Below are positions 8,847 to 17,305 of a DNA stretch of 64,000 nucleotides, in pieces. Made by a program: the position numbers and the translations under genes. Source of the DNA: Mycolicibacterium sp. P1-5 (GTDB taxonomy: Bacteria > Actinomycetota > Actinomycetes > Mycobacteriales > Mycobacteriaceae); assembly GCF_008329565.1 (NCBI RefSeq), contig NZ_NPKT01000020.1, positions 59,511-123,510 on the forward strand, read 5' to 3'. A model generated the notes under the pieces. That model worked only from the letters and a program-made list of their open reading frames with translations. It was not told where the DNA came from and did not search any database. The first letter of the stretch is position 1, and every line of letters begins with the position of its first letter.

Positions 8847-9902
8847 TCATCGGGCCGACTCGGCGGCCTCGTTACCGTGGGTCCGCGCAGCTTCGCGCTT
8901 GCTGGATGCCTTCCCCGGATTGGCGGAATGCTCGCTACCGGTTTGACTCCTCCTGCTACCCGGTGCGGCCGCGGACCCCTTGGTTTGGCTCTTGCCCTTG
9001 GTCGTGGCAGGAGCCTCGGTGTCGGTGCCCTCCTTGACCGTGTTGCCGGCGGTTTCGGTGTCGGCGGCGTCGTCGGTCGCGGTGGTGCCGTCCGTCGCGG
9101 TGGTGCTGACGGTTGTGGCAGCGGCAGCGGTCTTGGCGGCGGTCGTCTTGACGGCAGCCGCGGTGCCGGTGCTACCGCCGAGGTTCAAACCGGTCACCGC
9201 CGACCCGATGTTCGACACCACCTGTTGAACGACCGGGGTGATGTTGGTGATGGCCTGACCAACGGCCGACACCACATTCTGGAACCCAGCCGCCACCGCT
9301 GCGCGCAACCCGTCGGAGCCCAGTGCTCCCACCACGCTGCCGACCGCAGCAGTCACGGCGGTGAGTACCGGTGCGAACGCACCCGGCACGGCGGCGGCGA
9401 TGGTGAGCGCGCCCTGAACCAGGTTCGGGGCGATTGTCAGAATCCGGACGACGCCCGTGAGACCGGTCTGGATGGCGGTGCCCAGGCCGCCGCCGATGCT
9501 ACCGGCGAGCTGACCGCCGATGTCGGTCAGCACCTGACTCAGTGAAGCGCCAGACTGAAGCTCCGTGATCGCCGTCGATACAGCGGTCTGGACCGCGGTC
9601 AGAAGGTCGGGGTTGGCGCGGAAGAAGGAATTCAACAGGTCACTGAGGCCGGAGAATCCGCCGCTCGACCAGCCTGAACCGCCACCGCCGCCCGACCAGC
9701 CACCGTCCTCGGGGTGCGATGTGGAATCGGATTGATTTTGCCAGGCGTTCCCGCCGAAACTGTCGAACCAGTGATCAGTCGCCCGGGTGAGCGAATAGTT
9801 GATCGATGCGAGCTGCGGCGACTGGATCGGCTGCAGGAACAGAACCGCTCCCGCGACGACGGTAGCGGCGGCGAAGGGCGCGACAAATCGAGAAACGTGC
9901 AT
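8847..9902 (-). CDS. Exported hydrophobic, Gly/Ala-rich mycobacterial protein of unknown function
   Basis: The 351-residue protein starts with a signal peptide (MHVSRFVAPFAAATVVAGAV, continuing LFLQPIQSP). Next come a mature N-terminus SINYSLTRATDHWFDSF, a Gly/Ser/Trp-rich linker at about residues 65-90, and a long run of amphipathic or hydrophobic helices to about 250 (VQTAVSTAITEL, GGGLGTAIQTGLTGVV). The tail after about 270 is disordered, Thr/Ala-rich and charged. The start at 9902 is chosen because GGGGGA precedes it at good spacing; an ATG at 9923 precedes that ribosome binding site. The hydrophobic region resembles those of PE/PPE-associated cell-envelope proteins but lacks a PE or PPE domain. 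I do not recognise the family. Confidence 0.75.
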   Translation of the reverse strand: MHVSRFVAPFAAATVVAGAVLFLQPIQSPQLASINYSLTRATDHWFDSFGGNAWQNQSDSTSHPEDGGWSGGGGGSGWSSGGFSGLSDLLNSFFRANPDLLTAVQTAVSTAITELQSGASLSQVLTDIGGQLAGSIGGGLGTAIQTGLTGVVRILTIAPNLVQGALTIAAAVPGAFAPVLTAVTAAVGSVVGALGSDGLRAAVAAGFQNVVSAVGQAITNITPVVQQVVSNIGSAVTGLNLGGSTGTAAAVKTTAAKTAAAATTVSTTATDGTTATDDAADTETAGNTVKEGTDTEAPATTKGKSQTKGSAAAPGSRRSQTGSEHSANPGKASSKREAARTHGNEAAESAR

Positions 9903-10244
9903 GGTGGTTTCCCCCAACAACATTGAACATTGAACTGAAGCGACCCGACGATATATCAGCTTTGCTGATCAGGTTGACGTTTCGGCAACGTTATTTCTTC
10001 CGTGTCGTTTGACGGATACGTAAATAGCTGACCGGCAACCGATTTCGGTGCTGCGGTTGTGACATTGCGACTGAAATAAGTTGTTACACAATCTGTTCCG
10101 CACAACGGATGACATCCATGTTGACTGTTGCTCCCGTCGGTGGGAGCCTCCGGACCGATTGGCGACACCGCGACGCGGGCGGATTCGTGACGGCAGCTAC
10201 AGCGTCGTCGATGAGTTCCGCGGCGGCCACGGGTCTGTACCTGC
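9903..10244. promoter_or_regulatory. Divergent intergenic region, 342 bp
   Basis: No convincing gene is present; the one open frame here, 9956-10246 on the complement, is Cys/Arg-rich and atypical. It is AT-richer than its surroundings and must hold the promoters for the exported protein (complement) and the reductase-fold gene (plus). Visible elements are a short inverted repeat ATCAGC-TTT-GCTGAT at 9955-9969, and a direct repeat that reads TTCAATG twice on the complement just upstream of the 9902 start. No specific regulator can be assigned. Confidence 0.4.
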
Positions 10245-10823
10245 ATGACTGTTACCTACACGTTTGACGTCTTCTCCAGCCTGGACGGATTCGGGGGCGC
10301 CAACGGGGGCGACTGGGGCGGCTACTGGGGCAAGCAGGGTCCCGAACTGCTCGACCGCCGCCTTGCCCTCTATGACGATAAGCAACGCATGGTGTTCGGC
10401 GCCAACACATACCGGGCGTTCACGCAGTTGCTCGACCTCAGCGAAGAGGCGTCGGGCAATGACCTGTGGGTTGCCCGGATGAGGCATCTGCCGGCGACGG
10501 TGGTGTCGACGACGCTGGACGGACCTCTCGACTGGCCGGACGCGACCGTCGAGAGCGGCGACGCGGTCGACGTCGTCGCCCGGCTCAAGCAAGAGTCCGA
10601 CGTGCCGTTGCGCTCGCACGGCAGCCTGTCGATGAACCGGGCCCTGATGGCGGCGGGTCTGGTGGACCGAGTGCAGGTGACGATCTTCCCGGTGATCACC
10701 GGTCAGACCGGGGACGACCCGATCTTCCAGGGCGCCGCTGACTTCGACCTGGAGTTGATCGAGGCCCGAACGCTCGACGGCAGCATTCAGGAGCTCACTT
10801 ATCGGCCGACTCTGCATCCTTGA
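10245..10823 (+). CDS. Dihydrofolate reductase-fold (RibD C-terminal domain) protein
   Basis: The 192-residue protein has the RibD_C/DHFR-like fold. Its features are an opening strand FDVFSSLDGFGGAN, a nucleotide-binding MVFGANTYRAF around residues 45-55, LRSHGSLSMNRALMAAGLVDRVQV near 125-148, and a terminal FDLELIEARTLDGSIQELTY. Members are NADPH-dependent reductases of mostly unknown substrate. It stands alone, and its last 29 bases overlap the 3' end of the convergent hydrolase gene. A role in riboflavin synthesis is unlikely because no deaminase domain or rib gene is near. The fold is confident; the reaction is unknown. Confidence 0.8.
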   Translation: MTVTYTFDVFSSLDGFGGANGGDWGGYWGKQGPELLDRRLALYDDKQRMVFGANTYRAFTQLLDLSEEASGNDLWVARMRHLPATVVSTTLDGPLDWPDATVESGDAVDVVARLKQESDVPLRSHGSLSMNRALMAAGLVDRVQVTIFPVITGQTGDDPIFQGAADFDLELIEARTLDGSIQELTYRPTLHP

Positions 10824-11514
10824 GGTGTTCGCCGAAGAACGCGAAGATTCGCTGCCATGCGTCCTCGGCCTCGGGACGTGAGTAGGCCATCCCCGCCACA
10901 CCAACGATGGTCTGTACCGGTGCGGGAATGTCCCAGTCGTTCATGAAGGAGTGCCCGACTCCCGGATACTCCTTGATGTCTCGGGGTACATCGCGCTCGG
11001 CGAGCAATCCGTCGAGTTTGTCGGCCGCGCCCTTGAGCATCCAGTCCTTGGCGCCGTAGCTGGCCACCGTCGGGCAGGAGTTCGGGATCGCTGAGATGTC
11101 CTTGGGCCATTCCCCGTAGTTGGGGGCCGCGGCGTCGAAGAGCCCGGTCGGTGCCAGCACGAGACAAAATCCGCCGCCCATGCAGAACCCGATGACGCCG
11201 ACCTTCCCAGTGCACTGGGGATCGGCGACCAGGTGATCACGCGCGGCGATGAGGTCGTCGACGGCCGTACCCTTACCGTTCTTGAACGCCTGCAGCGTCC
11301 GCACCACACAAAGCAGCCGGCTGCCCCGGTGATACAGCGCCGGGGTGATCGCCAGGTAGCCGTTGGCGGCGAACCTGTCGGTGATGCGTTTGACGTCGCT
11401 CGTCATGCCCATCGCGTCGTGCACGATGACGACACCTGGCCACGGCCCGGTGCCCGTCGGCCTGGCCAGATATGCCGGAAGCGGACCTGCGGGGGCGGAA
11501 AACGTGGTGTCCAT
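10795..11514 (-). CDS. Dienelactone hydrolase family protein
   Basis: This 239-residue alpha/beta hydrolase has the dienelactone hydrolase triad. The nucleophile Cys is in GFCMGGGF (about residue 111), Asp in ASYGAKDWML and His in GVGHSFMND. The N-terminal strand VVIVHDAMGM supplies the oxyanion region. Such enzymes open lactone rings in aromatic degradation, but many paralogues have unknown substrates. It follows iolG on the same strand after 58 bp, so it could be transcribed with the inositol operon, perhaps acting on a lactone intermediate; that role is inference. Its 3' end overlaps the convergent reductase-fold gene by 29 bp. Confidence 0.88.
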   Translation of the reverse strand: MDTTFSAPAGPLPAYLARPTGTGPWPGVVIVHDAMGMTSDVKRITDRFAANGYLAITPALYHRGSRLLCVVRTLQAFKNGKGTAVDDLIAARDHLVADPQCTGKVGVIGFCMGGGFCLVLAPTGLFDAAAPNYGEWPKDISAIPNSCPTVASYGAKDWMLKGAADKLDGLLAERDVPRDIKEYPGVGHSFMNDWDIPAPVQTIVGVAGMAYSRPEAEDAWQRIFAFFGEHLKDAESADK

Positions 11515-11572
11515 GGACGCATCTTGGCACCCATGGTCCCGATTAAACAGACTCGCCCGCCCGGATCTTCAT

Positions 11573-12604
11573 TCATGCGCCCTTGATCGAATCGCGCGAC
11601 ACCATCGTGACGTCGACGGGCCGGCCGTTGTTGAGTGACTGCACGCCTGCCTCACAGACCGCGGCGGCGGCGTAACCGTCCCACGCCGAGGGACCGTCTG
11701 TGTAATTTCCGGTTGACGATCCCTTCCGCACGGCATCGACCCAGCGCTGGAATTCGGTGTCGTACGCGGCACCGAATCGCTCCCGGAAACCGGGGGTGAT
11801 CTGACCGCCCCAGTTGCCCGGCGCGGTCTTGCGGACCAAGCCGACATCCAAACCGATGATGGCGCTGCCCTTTTCGGCGACGACCTCCGCGCGCACCTCG
11901 TAAGCGACACCCGTGGTGACGAACAGTTCGACATCGACGTGCTTACCGGATGCGGTCCTCATGATCGCTATCTGCGGATCGGCCAGGCCCTCGGGCGCAG
12001 CTGGGTTGGCCGACGGTGTGATGATCTGAATCGAGACGATCTCCTCGTCGAACAGGAAGCGCGTCACGTCGACCTCATGCACCAGCGAATCGCGCACGAT
12101 CATCGCGCTGTCGAAGGACGGTGGCACCGCAGGGTTGCGGTGGGCGCAGTGCAACACCAGCGGGCGGCCCAGCTGACCAGAGTCCAGCATCGCCTTCAAC
12201 GCTGCGTACTCGCGGTCGAAGCGGCGCATGAAACCGACCTGGATGAGCCGCTTTCCGAGCTCGGCCTCGCGCTTGACCACCTCGAGCGAGGTTTCCATAT
12301 CGGTCGTCAGCGGCTTCTCGCACAGCACCGGCTTGCTGTGCTCCAGACAGGCCAGCAGCTGCTTCTCATGGGTGGGGCCCGGGGTGGCTAGCACGACCGC
12401 GTCGACGCCCGCATCGGCGATCGCGTCGAGCGGATCCGCGATCACCCGGCACCCCGGGATGCCGGCGGCGATCCGCTCGGCCTTCTCGGCGAGGTAGTCG
12501 TTGACGACGGTCACCTGCGCGCCGGAGATCTTCGACGTCAGGCGGGCGACGTGGTCGGCGCCCATGATGCCGACACCGAGTACGGCGACACGAAGGTCAG
12601 ACAT
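11573..12604 (-). CDS. iolG: Inositol 2-dehydrogenase (Gfo/Idh/MocA family)
   Basis: The enzyme oxidises myo-inositol to 2-keto-myo-inositol (scyllo-inosose) with NAD+, the first catabolic step. The 343-residue protein has the Rossmann motif VLGVGIMG (residues 8-15), the catalytic-lysine motif LCEKPL with Lys97, and VHEVDVTRFLF, which carries the conserved acidic/His pair of the second domain. I chose ATG 12604 because AGGAG lies 11 bases upstream; a TTG at 12613 would overlap that site. It is the last iol gene of an operon running from iolC. Two further family members occur at 25991-26968 and 27870-28874, so exact substrate partition between them is uncertain. Confidence 0.92.
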   Translation of the reverse strand: MSDLRVAVLGVGIMGADHVARLTSKISGAQVTVVNDYLAEKAERIAAGIPGCRVIADPLDAIADAGVDAVVLATPGPTHEKQLLACLEHSKPVLCEKPLTTDMETSLEVVKREAELGKRLIQVGFMRRFDREYAALKAMLDSGQLGRPLVLHCAHRNPAVPPSFDSAMIVRDSLVHEVDVTRFLFDEEIVSIQIITPSANPAAPEGLADPQIAIMRTASGKHVDVELFVTTGVAYEVRAEVVAEKGSAIIGLDVGLVRKTAPGNWGGQITPGFRERFGAAYDTEFQRWVDAVRKGSSTGNYTDGPSAWDGYAAAAVCEAGVQSLNNGRPVDVTMVSRDSIKGA

Positions 12605-12622
12605 GGCTCTCAATCTCCTGAA

Positions 12623-13525
12623 CTAAAAACGGACGGACGGGACCCCGCAGGACCCGAGGTAGTTGCGGGTGCGCTTGGCGATGGGCAGCGGGGTCTCGGC
12701 CTCGCAGGGGTACATGTCCTGCTCGACGATCGCGAACACATCGATGCCGAGCTTCTCGATCTCAGCGAGAAGCGTTGGTATATCCGGGATTCCGCGCGGC
12801 GGCTCGGTCATGGCCCCCCGCTTGACCGCCTCGCCGAACGGCAGGTCCTCGGCTTCGACCTTGGCCCGCAGCTCGGGATCGACCTGCTTGAGATGCAGGT
12901 AACCGATGCGCTCGGGGGCGCGACGGATGATCGCGATGTTGTCGCCGCAGCAATACGAGATGTGACCGGTGTCCAGGCACAGGCTCACGAAATCGCCGTC
13001 GGTGCCGTCGAGGAAGCGGTAGACGTTCTCCTCGGTGTCGACGTGGCTGTCGGCGTGCGGGTGGTACTGCGCCCGCACCCCGTACTGCTCGAACATCGCC
13101 TTGCCCAGTTCATTCATGCCCTGGGTCTTTTTGTGCCACTGCCCGGGGGTCAGGGTGCGGTCTTCGAGCACCGCGCCCGACGACGGGTCGCGCCACATCT
13201 CCGGGATGACCACCACGTGCTTACCGCCAACGGCCGCAGTCAGTTTCGCGACGTCTTCGACCTGCTTCCACACCGCATCCCAGGAATCATCCTGATGCAG
13301 GTGCTCGAAGACGGTGCCGGCAGATAGCTTGAGGTTGCGGGCCGTCAGCTCATCCGAGAGCTGCTTGGGGTCGGTCGGCAGGTAGCCGAACGGGCCCAGT
13401 TCGATCCACTGATAGCCCGACGCGGCGACCTCGTCGAGGAACCGCCGGTAGGGCGTCTGCTGAGGATCTTCTGGGAACCACACGCCCCAGGAGTCGGGGG
13501 CGGATCCGACGAGAATAGTGCTCAC
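12623..13525 (-). CDS. iolE: Inosose dehydratase-type TIM-barrel protein
   Basis: The 300-residue protein is a sugar phosphate isomerase/epimerase (AP endonuclease 2-type) barrel. IolE removes water from 2-keto-myo-inositol. Metal-ligand and barrel motifs visible include the GSAPDSWGVWFPED start, YQWIELGPFGYLPTD, YHPHADSHVDTEENVYRFLD (two His and a Glu), CLDTGHISYCCGD (Asp, His) and AIVEQDMYP (terminal Glu). The start is GTG 13525, 11 bp after the iolD stop. Its place between iolD and iolG supports the inosose dehydratase call over a generic isomerase. Confidence 0.92.
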   Translation of the reverse strand: MSTILVGSAPDSWGVWFPEDPQQTPYRRFLDEVAASGYQWIELGPFGYLPTDPKQLSDELTARNLKLSAGTVFEHLHQDDSWDAVWKQVEDVAKLTAAVGGKHVVVIPEMWRDPSSGAVLEDRTLTPGQWHKKTQGMNELGKAMFEQYGVRAQYHPHADSHVDTEENVYRFLDGTDGDFVSLCLDTGHISYCCGDNIAIIRRAPERIGYLHLKQVDPELRAKVEAEDLPFGEAVKRGAMTEPPRGIPDIPTLLAEIEKLGIDVFAIVEQDMYPCEAETPLPIAKRTRNYLGSCGVPSVRF

Positions 13526-13536
13526 TTCTGCTTGCC

Positions 13537-15513
13537 TTATGTTTCGACGGGTAAGCGATCTGACGGGTTGGCGGATGGCTTGAGCAAGGGGCGTTGAACT
13601 TTCTTCCAGTCCGCATACCGCTGGTAGGCGGCCTGGGTCGACTCCAGGGTCGAGACCTCACTGACCGGCACGTCCCACCAGGACTGGCTGTCCGGCGCGT
13701 AGATCAGCGGATCGGTCTCTACGTGAATCACTGTGACGGTGTCGCTGGCCTTGGCGACCTTGACCGCGTCGGCGAACTCCGCCGCCGTGCCTACCTTGAT
13801 GACATCGGCGCCCAAGCTGGCGGCGTTGGCGGCCAGGTCGACGGGCAGCTTGTCACCGTCGAGCCGACCGTCGTCGCCGCGGTAGCGGTAGGCCGTGCCG
13901 AAGCGCTGCGAACCCAGCGACTCCGAAAGTCCACCGATGGAAGCGAATCCGTGGTTCTGCACCACCACAGGGATCACCTTGACGCCCTCCTGGACGGCCG
14001 TCACCAGCTCGGTGGCCATCATCAGGTAGGAGCCATCGCCGACCATGATGAACACATCGCGGTCGTCGTCGGCCATCCGTACGCCGATACCGCCGGCGAT
14101 CTCGTAACCCATGCACGAGTAGCCGTATTCGACGTGATAGCCCTTCCGGTCGCGGGTGCGCCACAGCTTGTGCAGATCACCGGGCATCGAGCCGGCGGCG
14201 CACACCACGACGTCACGCGGGTCCGAGAGGGTGTTGACCAGGCCGATGACCTGATTCTGGTTGAGCTGCACGCCGTCTTCACATTCGTACACCGACGACA
14301 CGGTGTCGTCCCAGTCAGCGGCCAGCTCGGCTACTCGGGAACGGTATTCGTCACTGACGGTGTAGCCCTTCAGTGCGGAGTTGAGTGCCTCGAGGGCCTC
14401 CCGGGCGTCGGACACCACACTGACGCCACCCTGCTTGACCGAATCCAGCGAGGCCACATTGATGTTCACGAACCGCACATCGGGGTTGTTGAACGCGGTT
14501 CGCGACGCCGAGGTGAAATCGCTGTAGCGGGTGCCGATCCCGATGATCACATCAGCGTCTGCGGCCAGTGCGTTGGCGGCGGTGGTACCCGTCGAACCGA
14601 CAGCGCCGACCGCCTGCGGATGGTCGAAGCGCAGCGAGCCCTTGCCTGCCTGGCTTTCAGCGACCGGGATACCGGTCTGCGCGCAGAACGCCGCCAACGC
14701 CTGCTCGGCCTCCGAGTAGTGCACGCCGCCACCGGCGACGATCAGAGGCTTGCCCGCCGCGGCGATGATCTCAGCGGCACGCGCGATCACCGAACGTTCC
14801 GGAAGCGGCCGGGCGACATGCCAGGTCCGTTCGGCGAACAGCGATTCGGGCCAGTCGTGGGCTTGCGACTGGACGTCCTGGGGGATCGAGATCGTGGCCG
14901 CACCGGTTTCGACCGGATCGGTCAGTACCCGCATAGCGCCGAGCAGTGCGGCGGGCAACTGCTCGGGTCGCCACACCCGGTCGAAATAGCGGGACAGAGG
15001 CTTGAACGCGTCGTTGACCGTGACATCACCCGATGACGGCAGCTCGAGTTCCTGAAGCACCGGGGCACTGGCTCGGGTGGCGAAGGTGTCGGCGGGCAGC
15101 AGCAGCACCGGCAGCCGGTTGATGGTCGCCAATGCGGCGCCGGTCAGCATATTTGTGGAGCCGGGCCCCACGCTGGCGGTGACGGCCCAGGTCTGCAGCC
15201 GGTCCTTCTGACGCGCGTACGCAACGGCGGTGTGCACCATGGCTTGTTCGTTGCGGCCGAGTACATACTTCAATCCCGGCTCCCGACCGGCTTCGAACGA
15301 CTCGATTTCATCCTGCAGCAGCGCCTGACCGAGCCCGGCCACGTTGCCGTGGCCGAAGATACCGAAGCATCCGGCGAAGAACTTGGTGCGCTGCCCGTCG
15401 CGTTCGACGTATTGGTTCGCCAGGAACCGGATCGTGGCCTGAGCCACGGTGAGTCGCACAGTGCCTTCGGTGTCGGGAAGCTTCTCGCCGCCCTTCGGCG
15501 CAGTGGATACCAC
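13537..15513 (-). CDS. iolD: 3D-(3,5/4)-trihydroxycyclohexane-1,2-dione acylhydrolase
   Basis: IolD is a thiamine-diphosphate enzyme that cleaves the ring of trihydroxycyclohexanedione to 5-deoxy-glucuronate. The 658-residue protein has the N-terminal pyrimidine-binding domain (FGIFGHGNVAGLGQAL, then LGRNEQAMVHTAVAYA with the catalytic Glu) and a central domain (PLIVAGGGVHYSEAE). The C-terminal diphosphate-binding domain contains VGDGSYLMMATEL followed by NHGF. GTG 15513 is chosen because AAGGAG precedes it by 7 bases; GTG 15519 overlaps the iolB stop (GTGA) but sits too close to that site. Upstream in-frame codons inside iolB are not part of the gene. Confidence 0.95.
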   Translation of the reverse strand: MVSTAPKGGEKLPDTEGTVRLTVAQATIRFLANQYVERDGQRTKFFAGCFGIFGHGNVAGLGQALLQDEIESFEAGREPGLKYVLGRNEQAMVHTAVAYARQKDRLQTWAVTASVGPGSTNMLTGAALATINRLPVLLLPADTFATRASAPVLQELELPSSGDVTVNDAFKPLSRYFDRVWRPEQLPAALLGAMRVLTDPVETGAATISIPQDVQSQAHDWPESLFAERTWHVARPLPERSVIARAAEIIAAAGKPLIVAGGGVHYSEAEQALAAFCAQTGIPVAESQAGKGSLRFDHPQAVGAVGSTGTTAANALAADADVIIGIGTRYSDFTSASRTAFNNPDVRFVNINVASLDSVKQGGVSVVSDAREALEALNSALKGYTVSDEYRSRVAELAADWDDTVSSVYECEDGVQLNQNQVIGLVNTLSDPRDVVVCAAGSMPGDLHKLWRTRDRKGYHVEYGYSCMGYEIAGGIGVRMADDDRDVFIMVGDGSYLMMATELVTAVQEGVKVIPVVVQNHGFASIGGLSESLGSQRFGTAYRYRGDDGRLDGDKLPVDLAANAASLGADVIKVGTAAEFADAVKVAKASDTVTVIHVETDPLIYAPDSQSWWDVPVSEVSTLESTQAAYQRYADWKKVQRPLLKPSANPSDRLPVET

Positions 15514-15515
15514 GA

Positions 15516-16391
15516 TCACACTCCTTGCCCGGACGGGCTGCCCATCGGCAGCCGGGGATCGATCTCCTGGTGCTCCCAGCTGCCGCGCAGCCAGGTGTGA
15601 TTCGGGTCGTCGCAGATCAGCCACGCCCGGTTCGGTCCGGAGCCGGCCATGACGTTGAGGTAGTACATGTGATGACCGGGCGCGGCGATCGACGGGCCGT
15701 GATAGCCGTGCGGCACCAGCACCACATCGCCGGAGTGGACCTCTTCGAGGACCTCGATCGGGCGCTGCGCAGTGCCGTAGACGCGGTGATAGCCGAAGCC
15801 CGGAGTGCCGGCCGGGCTGTCGTCGATCTCGAAGTAGTAGATCTCCTCGAGCTGCGTCTCGACGTCGGTGTTCTCCTCATGCTTGTGCGCGGGATAGCTC
15901 GACCAGTTGCCGCCCGGAGTGATGACCTCACAGGCGATCAGCGAGTCGGCCTCGAATGTGGTTGCGGTACCGAAGTTGTGCACCTGGCGGCTACAGTTTC
16001 CCGCACCCCGCAGCTCGACGGCCACGTCCGCCGCTGCGACCCGGCGGTTCGGGAACGGCCGGGTGGCGCGGGCGCCGCAGATCGCGAAGCGGCCTTCGCC
16101 GGACAGGGTGTAGGTCTGGTCGATACCGAGGTAGACCATGTCGGCCGGCCCCTCGAAGACTGATTTTCGCCAGGACAACTCGAATGTCTCACCAGCACAA
16201 CTGATCCTGCCGCCCCCGACCAGCGGCAGGATCATGACCTCGGTGGCGCCGGTGGTCAGCTCGATTCTTTGGCTGTCATCGAGCTCGACCACCTGCAACG
16301 ACGACTCCGCCCATCCGGCGGACGCAGGCGTGATGTCGACGGTGAACGGCAATTCGGCGCTGCGCGCGGGAATGTAGTACGTGCTGTTCAT
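15516..16391 (-). CDS. iolB: 5-deoxy-glucuronate isomerase
   Basis: IolB isomerises 5-deoxy-glucuronate to 2-deoxy-5-keto-gluconate. The 291-residue bicupin protein shows WSSYPAHKHEEN and ETQLEEIYYFEI, the His/His/Glu metal-binding cluster of the family, and a second cupin segment VVLVPHGYHGPSIAAPGHHMYYLNVM. Its length fits the family. The gene lies between the aldolase gene and iolD with gaps of only a few bases, consistent with one transcript. The assignment is firm from the motif set and the context. Confidence 0.95.
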   Translation of the reverse strand: MNSTYYIPARSAELPFTVDITPASAGWAESSLQVVELDDSQRIELTTGATEVMILPLVGGGRISCAGETFELSWRKSVFEGPADMVYLGIDQTYTLSGEGRFAICGARATRPFPNRRVAAADVAVELRGAGNCSRQVHNFGTATTFEADSLIACEVITPGGNWSSYPAHKHEENTDVETQLEEIYYFEIDDSPAGTPGFGYHRVYGTAQRPIEVLEEVHSGDVVLVPHGYHGPSIAAPGHHMYYLNVMAGSGPNRAWLICDDPNHTWLRGSWEHQEIDPRLPMGSPSGQGV

Positions 16392-16396
16392 CTTTC

Positions 16397-17305
16397 TCAG
16401 GCCTTTCCCGTCGCTGCGCTCGCCCCGGACCTCACCATCGACACGGCGGTCGCAACCGCGGAACTCACGTCGTCATCAGCCGGATAGAGCAGGGTGCGGC
16501 CGACGATCAGACCCCGCACCGACGGCAACGACAGCGCCTTCTCCCAATTGGCGAAAGCCTCGTCCGGATCGGTGGGGTCACCGCCCAAGAGCAGTGTTGG
16601 CAACGTAGTGGAGTCCATCACCCGGTCCATTTCGGAGACGACCGGCAGCTTCAACCAGGTGTAGGCAGAGGTGGATCCCAGCCCCTGGCTGATGTGGATG
16701 GACTTGATCACCGCATCCGGGCTCAAATCGTTGCGGACCTTGCCGTCGACCCGGTTCGACAGGAACGGCTCCAGCATCGCGATCAGGCCGTGCGCGGCCA
16801 GCTGGTCGACCGCCTGCGCACACGCGGCCAGCGTTGCAACCGTACCCGAATCGCCGAGATCGATGCGGCACAACATCTTTCCGCCGTTCATCTTCGCCGC
16901 AGCGGTCGCCGCGGCGGTGGCGGCGGTCATCCGGTCGTCGAGCTCGAAGCACGCGCCGGCCAGCCCGCCGCGGTTCATCGAGGAGAACACCACCTTGTCG
17001 TCGAGTGCGCCGAGCAACAGGAGGTCGTCGAGGATGTCGGAGGTTGCCAGCACGCCGTCGACCCCGGGATCGGCCAACGCGGTACGCAGCCGGTCGAGCA
17101 GGTCGGTGCGGCTGTTCATCGCGGTGGGACGAGAGCCGACGGCCAGGGCGCCGCGGGCCGGGTGGTCGGCGGCGACGATCATCAACCGTCCGTTGCCGCG
17201 GACCACCGGTCGGGCGGTGCGCGTGGCCCACGCCTTGGCGATCGCGGCGGGGTCAGCGGCACGCAGATCGGTGATATCGGCGTAGTCCTTGCAGGGGCTA
17301 GACAT
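16397..17305 (-). CDS. DeoC/LacD-type aldolase of inositol catabolism (Cgl0159-like)
   Basis: The 302-residue beta/alpha barrel resembles the class I aldolases that stand in the IolJ position of actinobacterial inositol clusters. There the substrate would be 2-deoxy-5-keto-gluconate-6-phosphate, split to dihydroxyacetone phosphate and malonate semialdehyde. Visible segments are GRLMIVAADHPARGAL (phosphate/Schiff-base strand), DGVLATSDILDDLLLLG, KVVFSSMNRGGL, TSAYTWLKLPVV with the likely Schiff-base Lys, and LLLGGDPTDP. ATG 17305 overlaps the iolC stop by 8 bases, which fixes the start. The reaction is inferred from position between iolC and iolB; the family itself is less well characterised than IolJ. 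Confidence 0.82.
   Translation of the reverse strand: MSSPCKDYADITDLRAADPAAIAKAWATRTARPVVRGNGRLMIVAADHPARGALAVGSRPTAMNSRTDLLDRLRTALADPGVDGVLATSDILDDLLLLGALDDKVVFSSMNRGGLAGACFELDDRMTAATAAATAAAKMNGGKMLCRIDLGDSGTVATLAACAQAVDQLAAHGLIAMLEPFLSNRVDGKVRNDLSPDAVIKSIHISQGLGSTSAYTWLKLPVVSEMDRVMDSTTLPTLLLGGDPTDPDEAFANWEKALSLPSVRGLIVGRTLLYPADDDVSSAVATAVSMVRSGASAATGKA

Noticed and set aside
9956..10246. 96-codon complement frame in the divergent intergenic region
   Set aside because: Unusual Cys/Arg composition, no ribosome binding site, and AT-richer codon use than real genes here.
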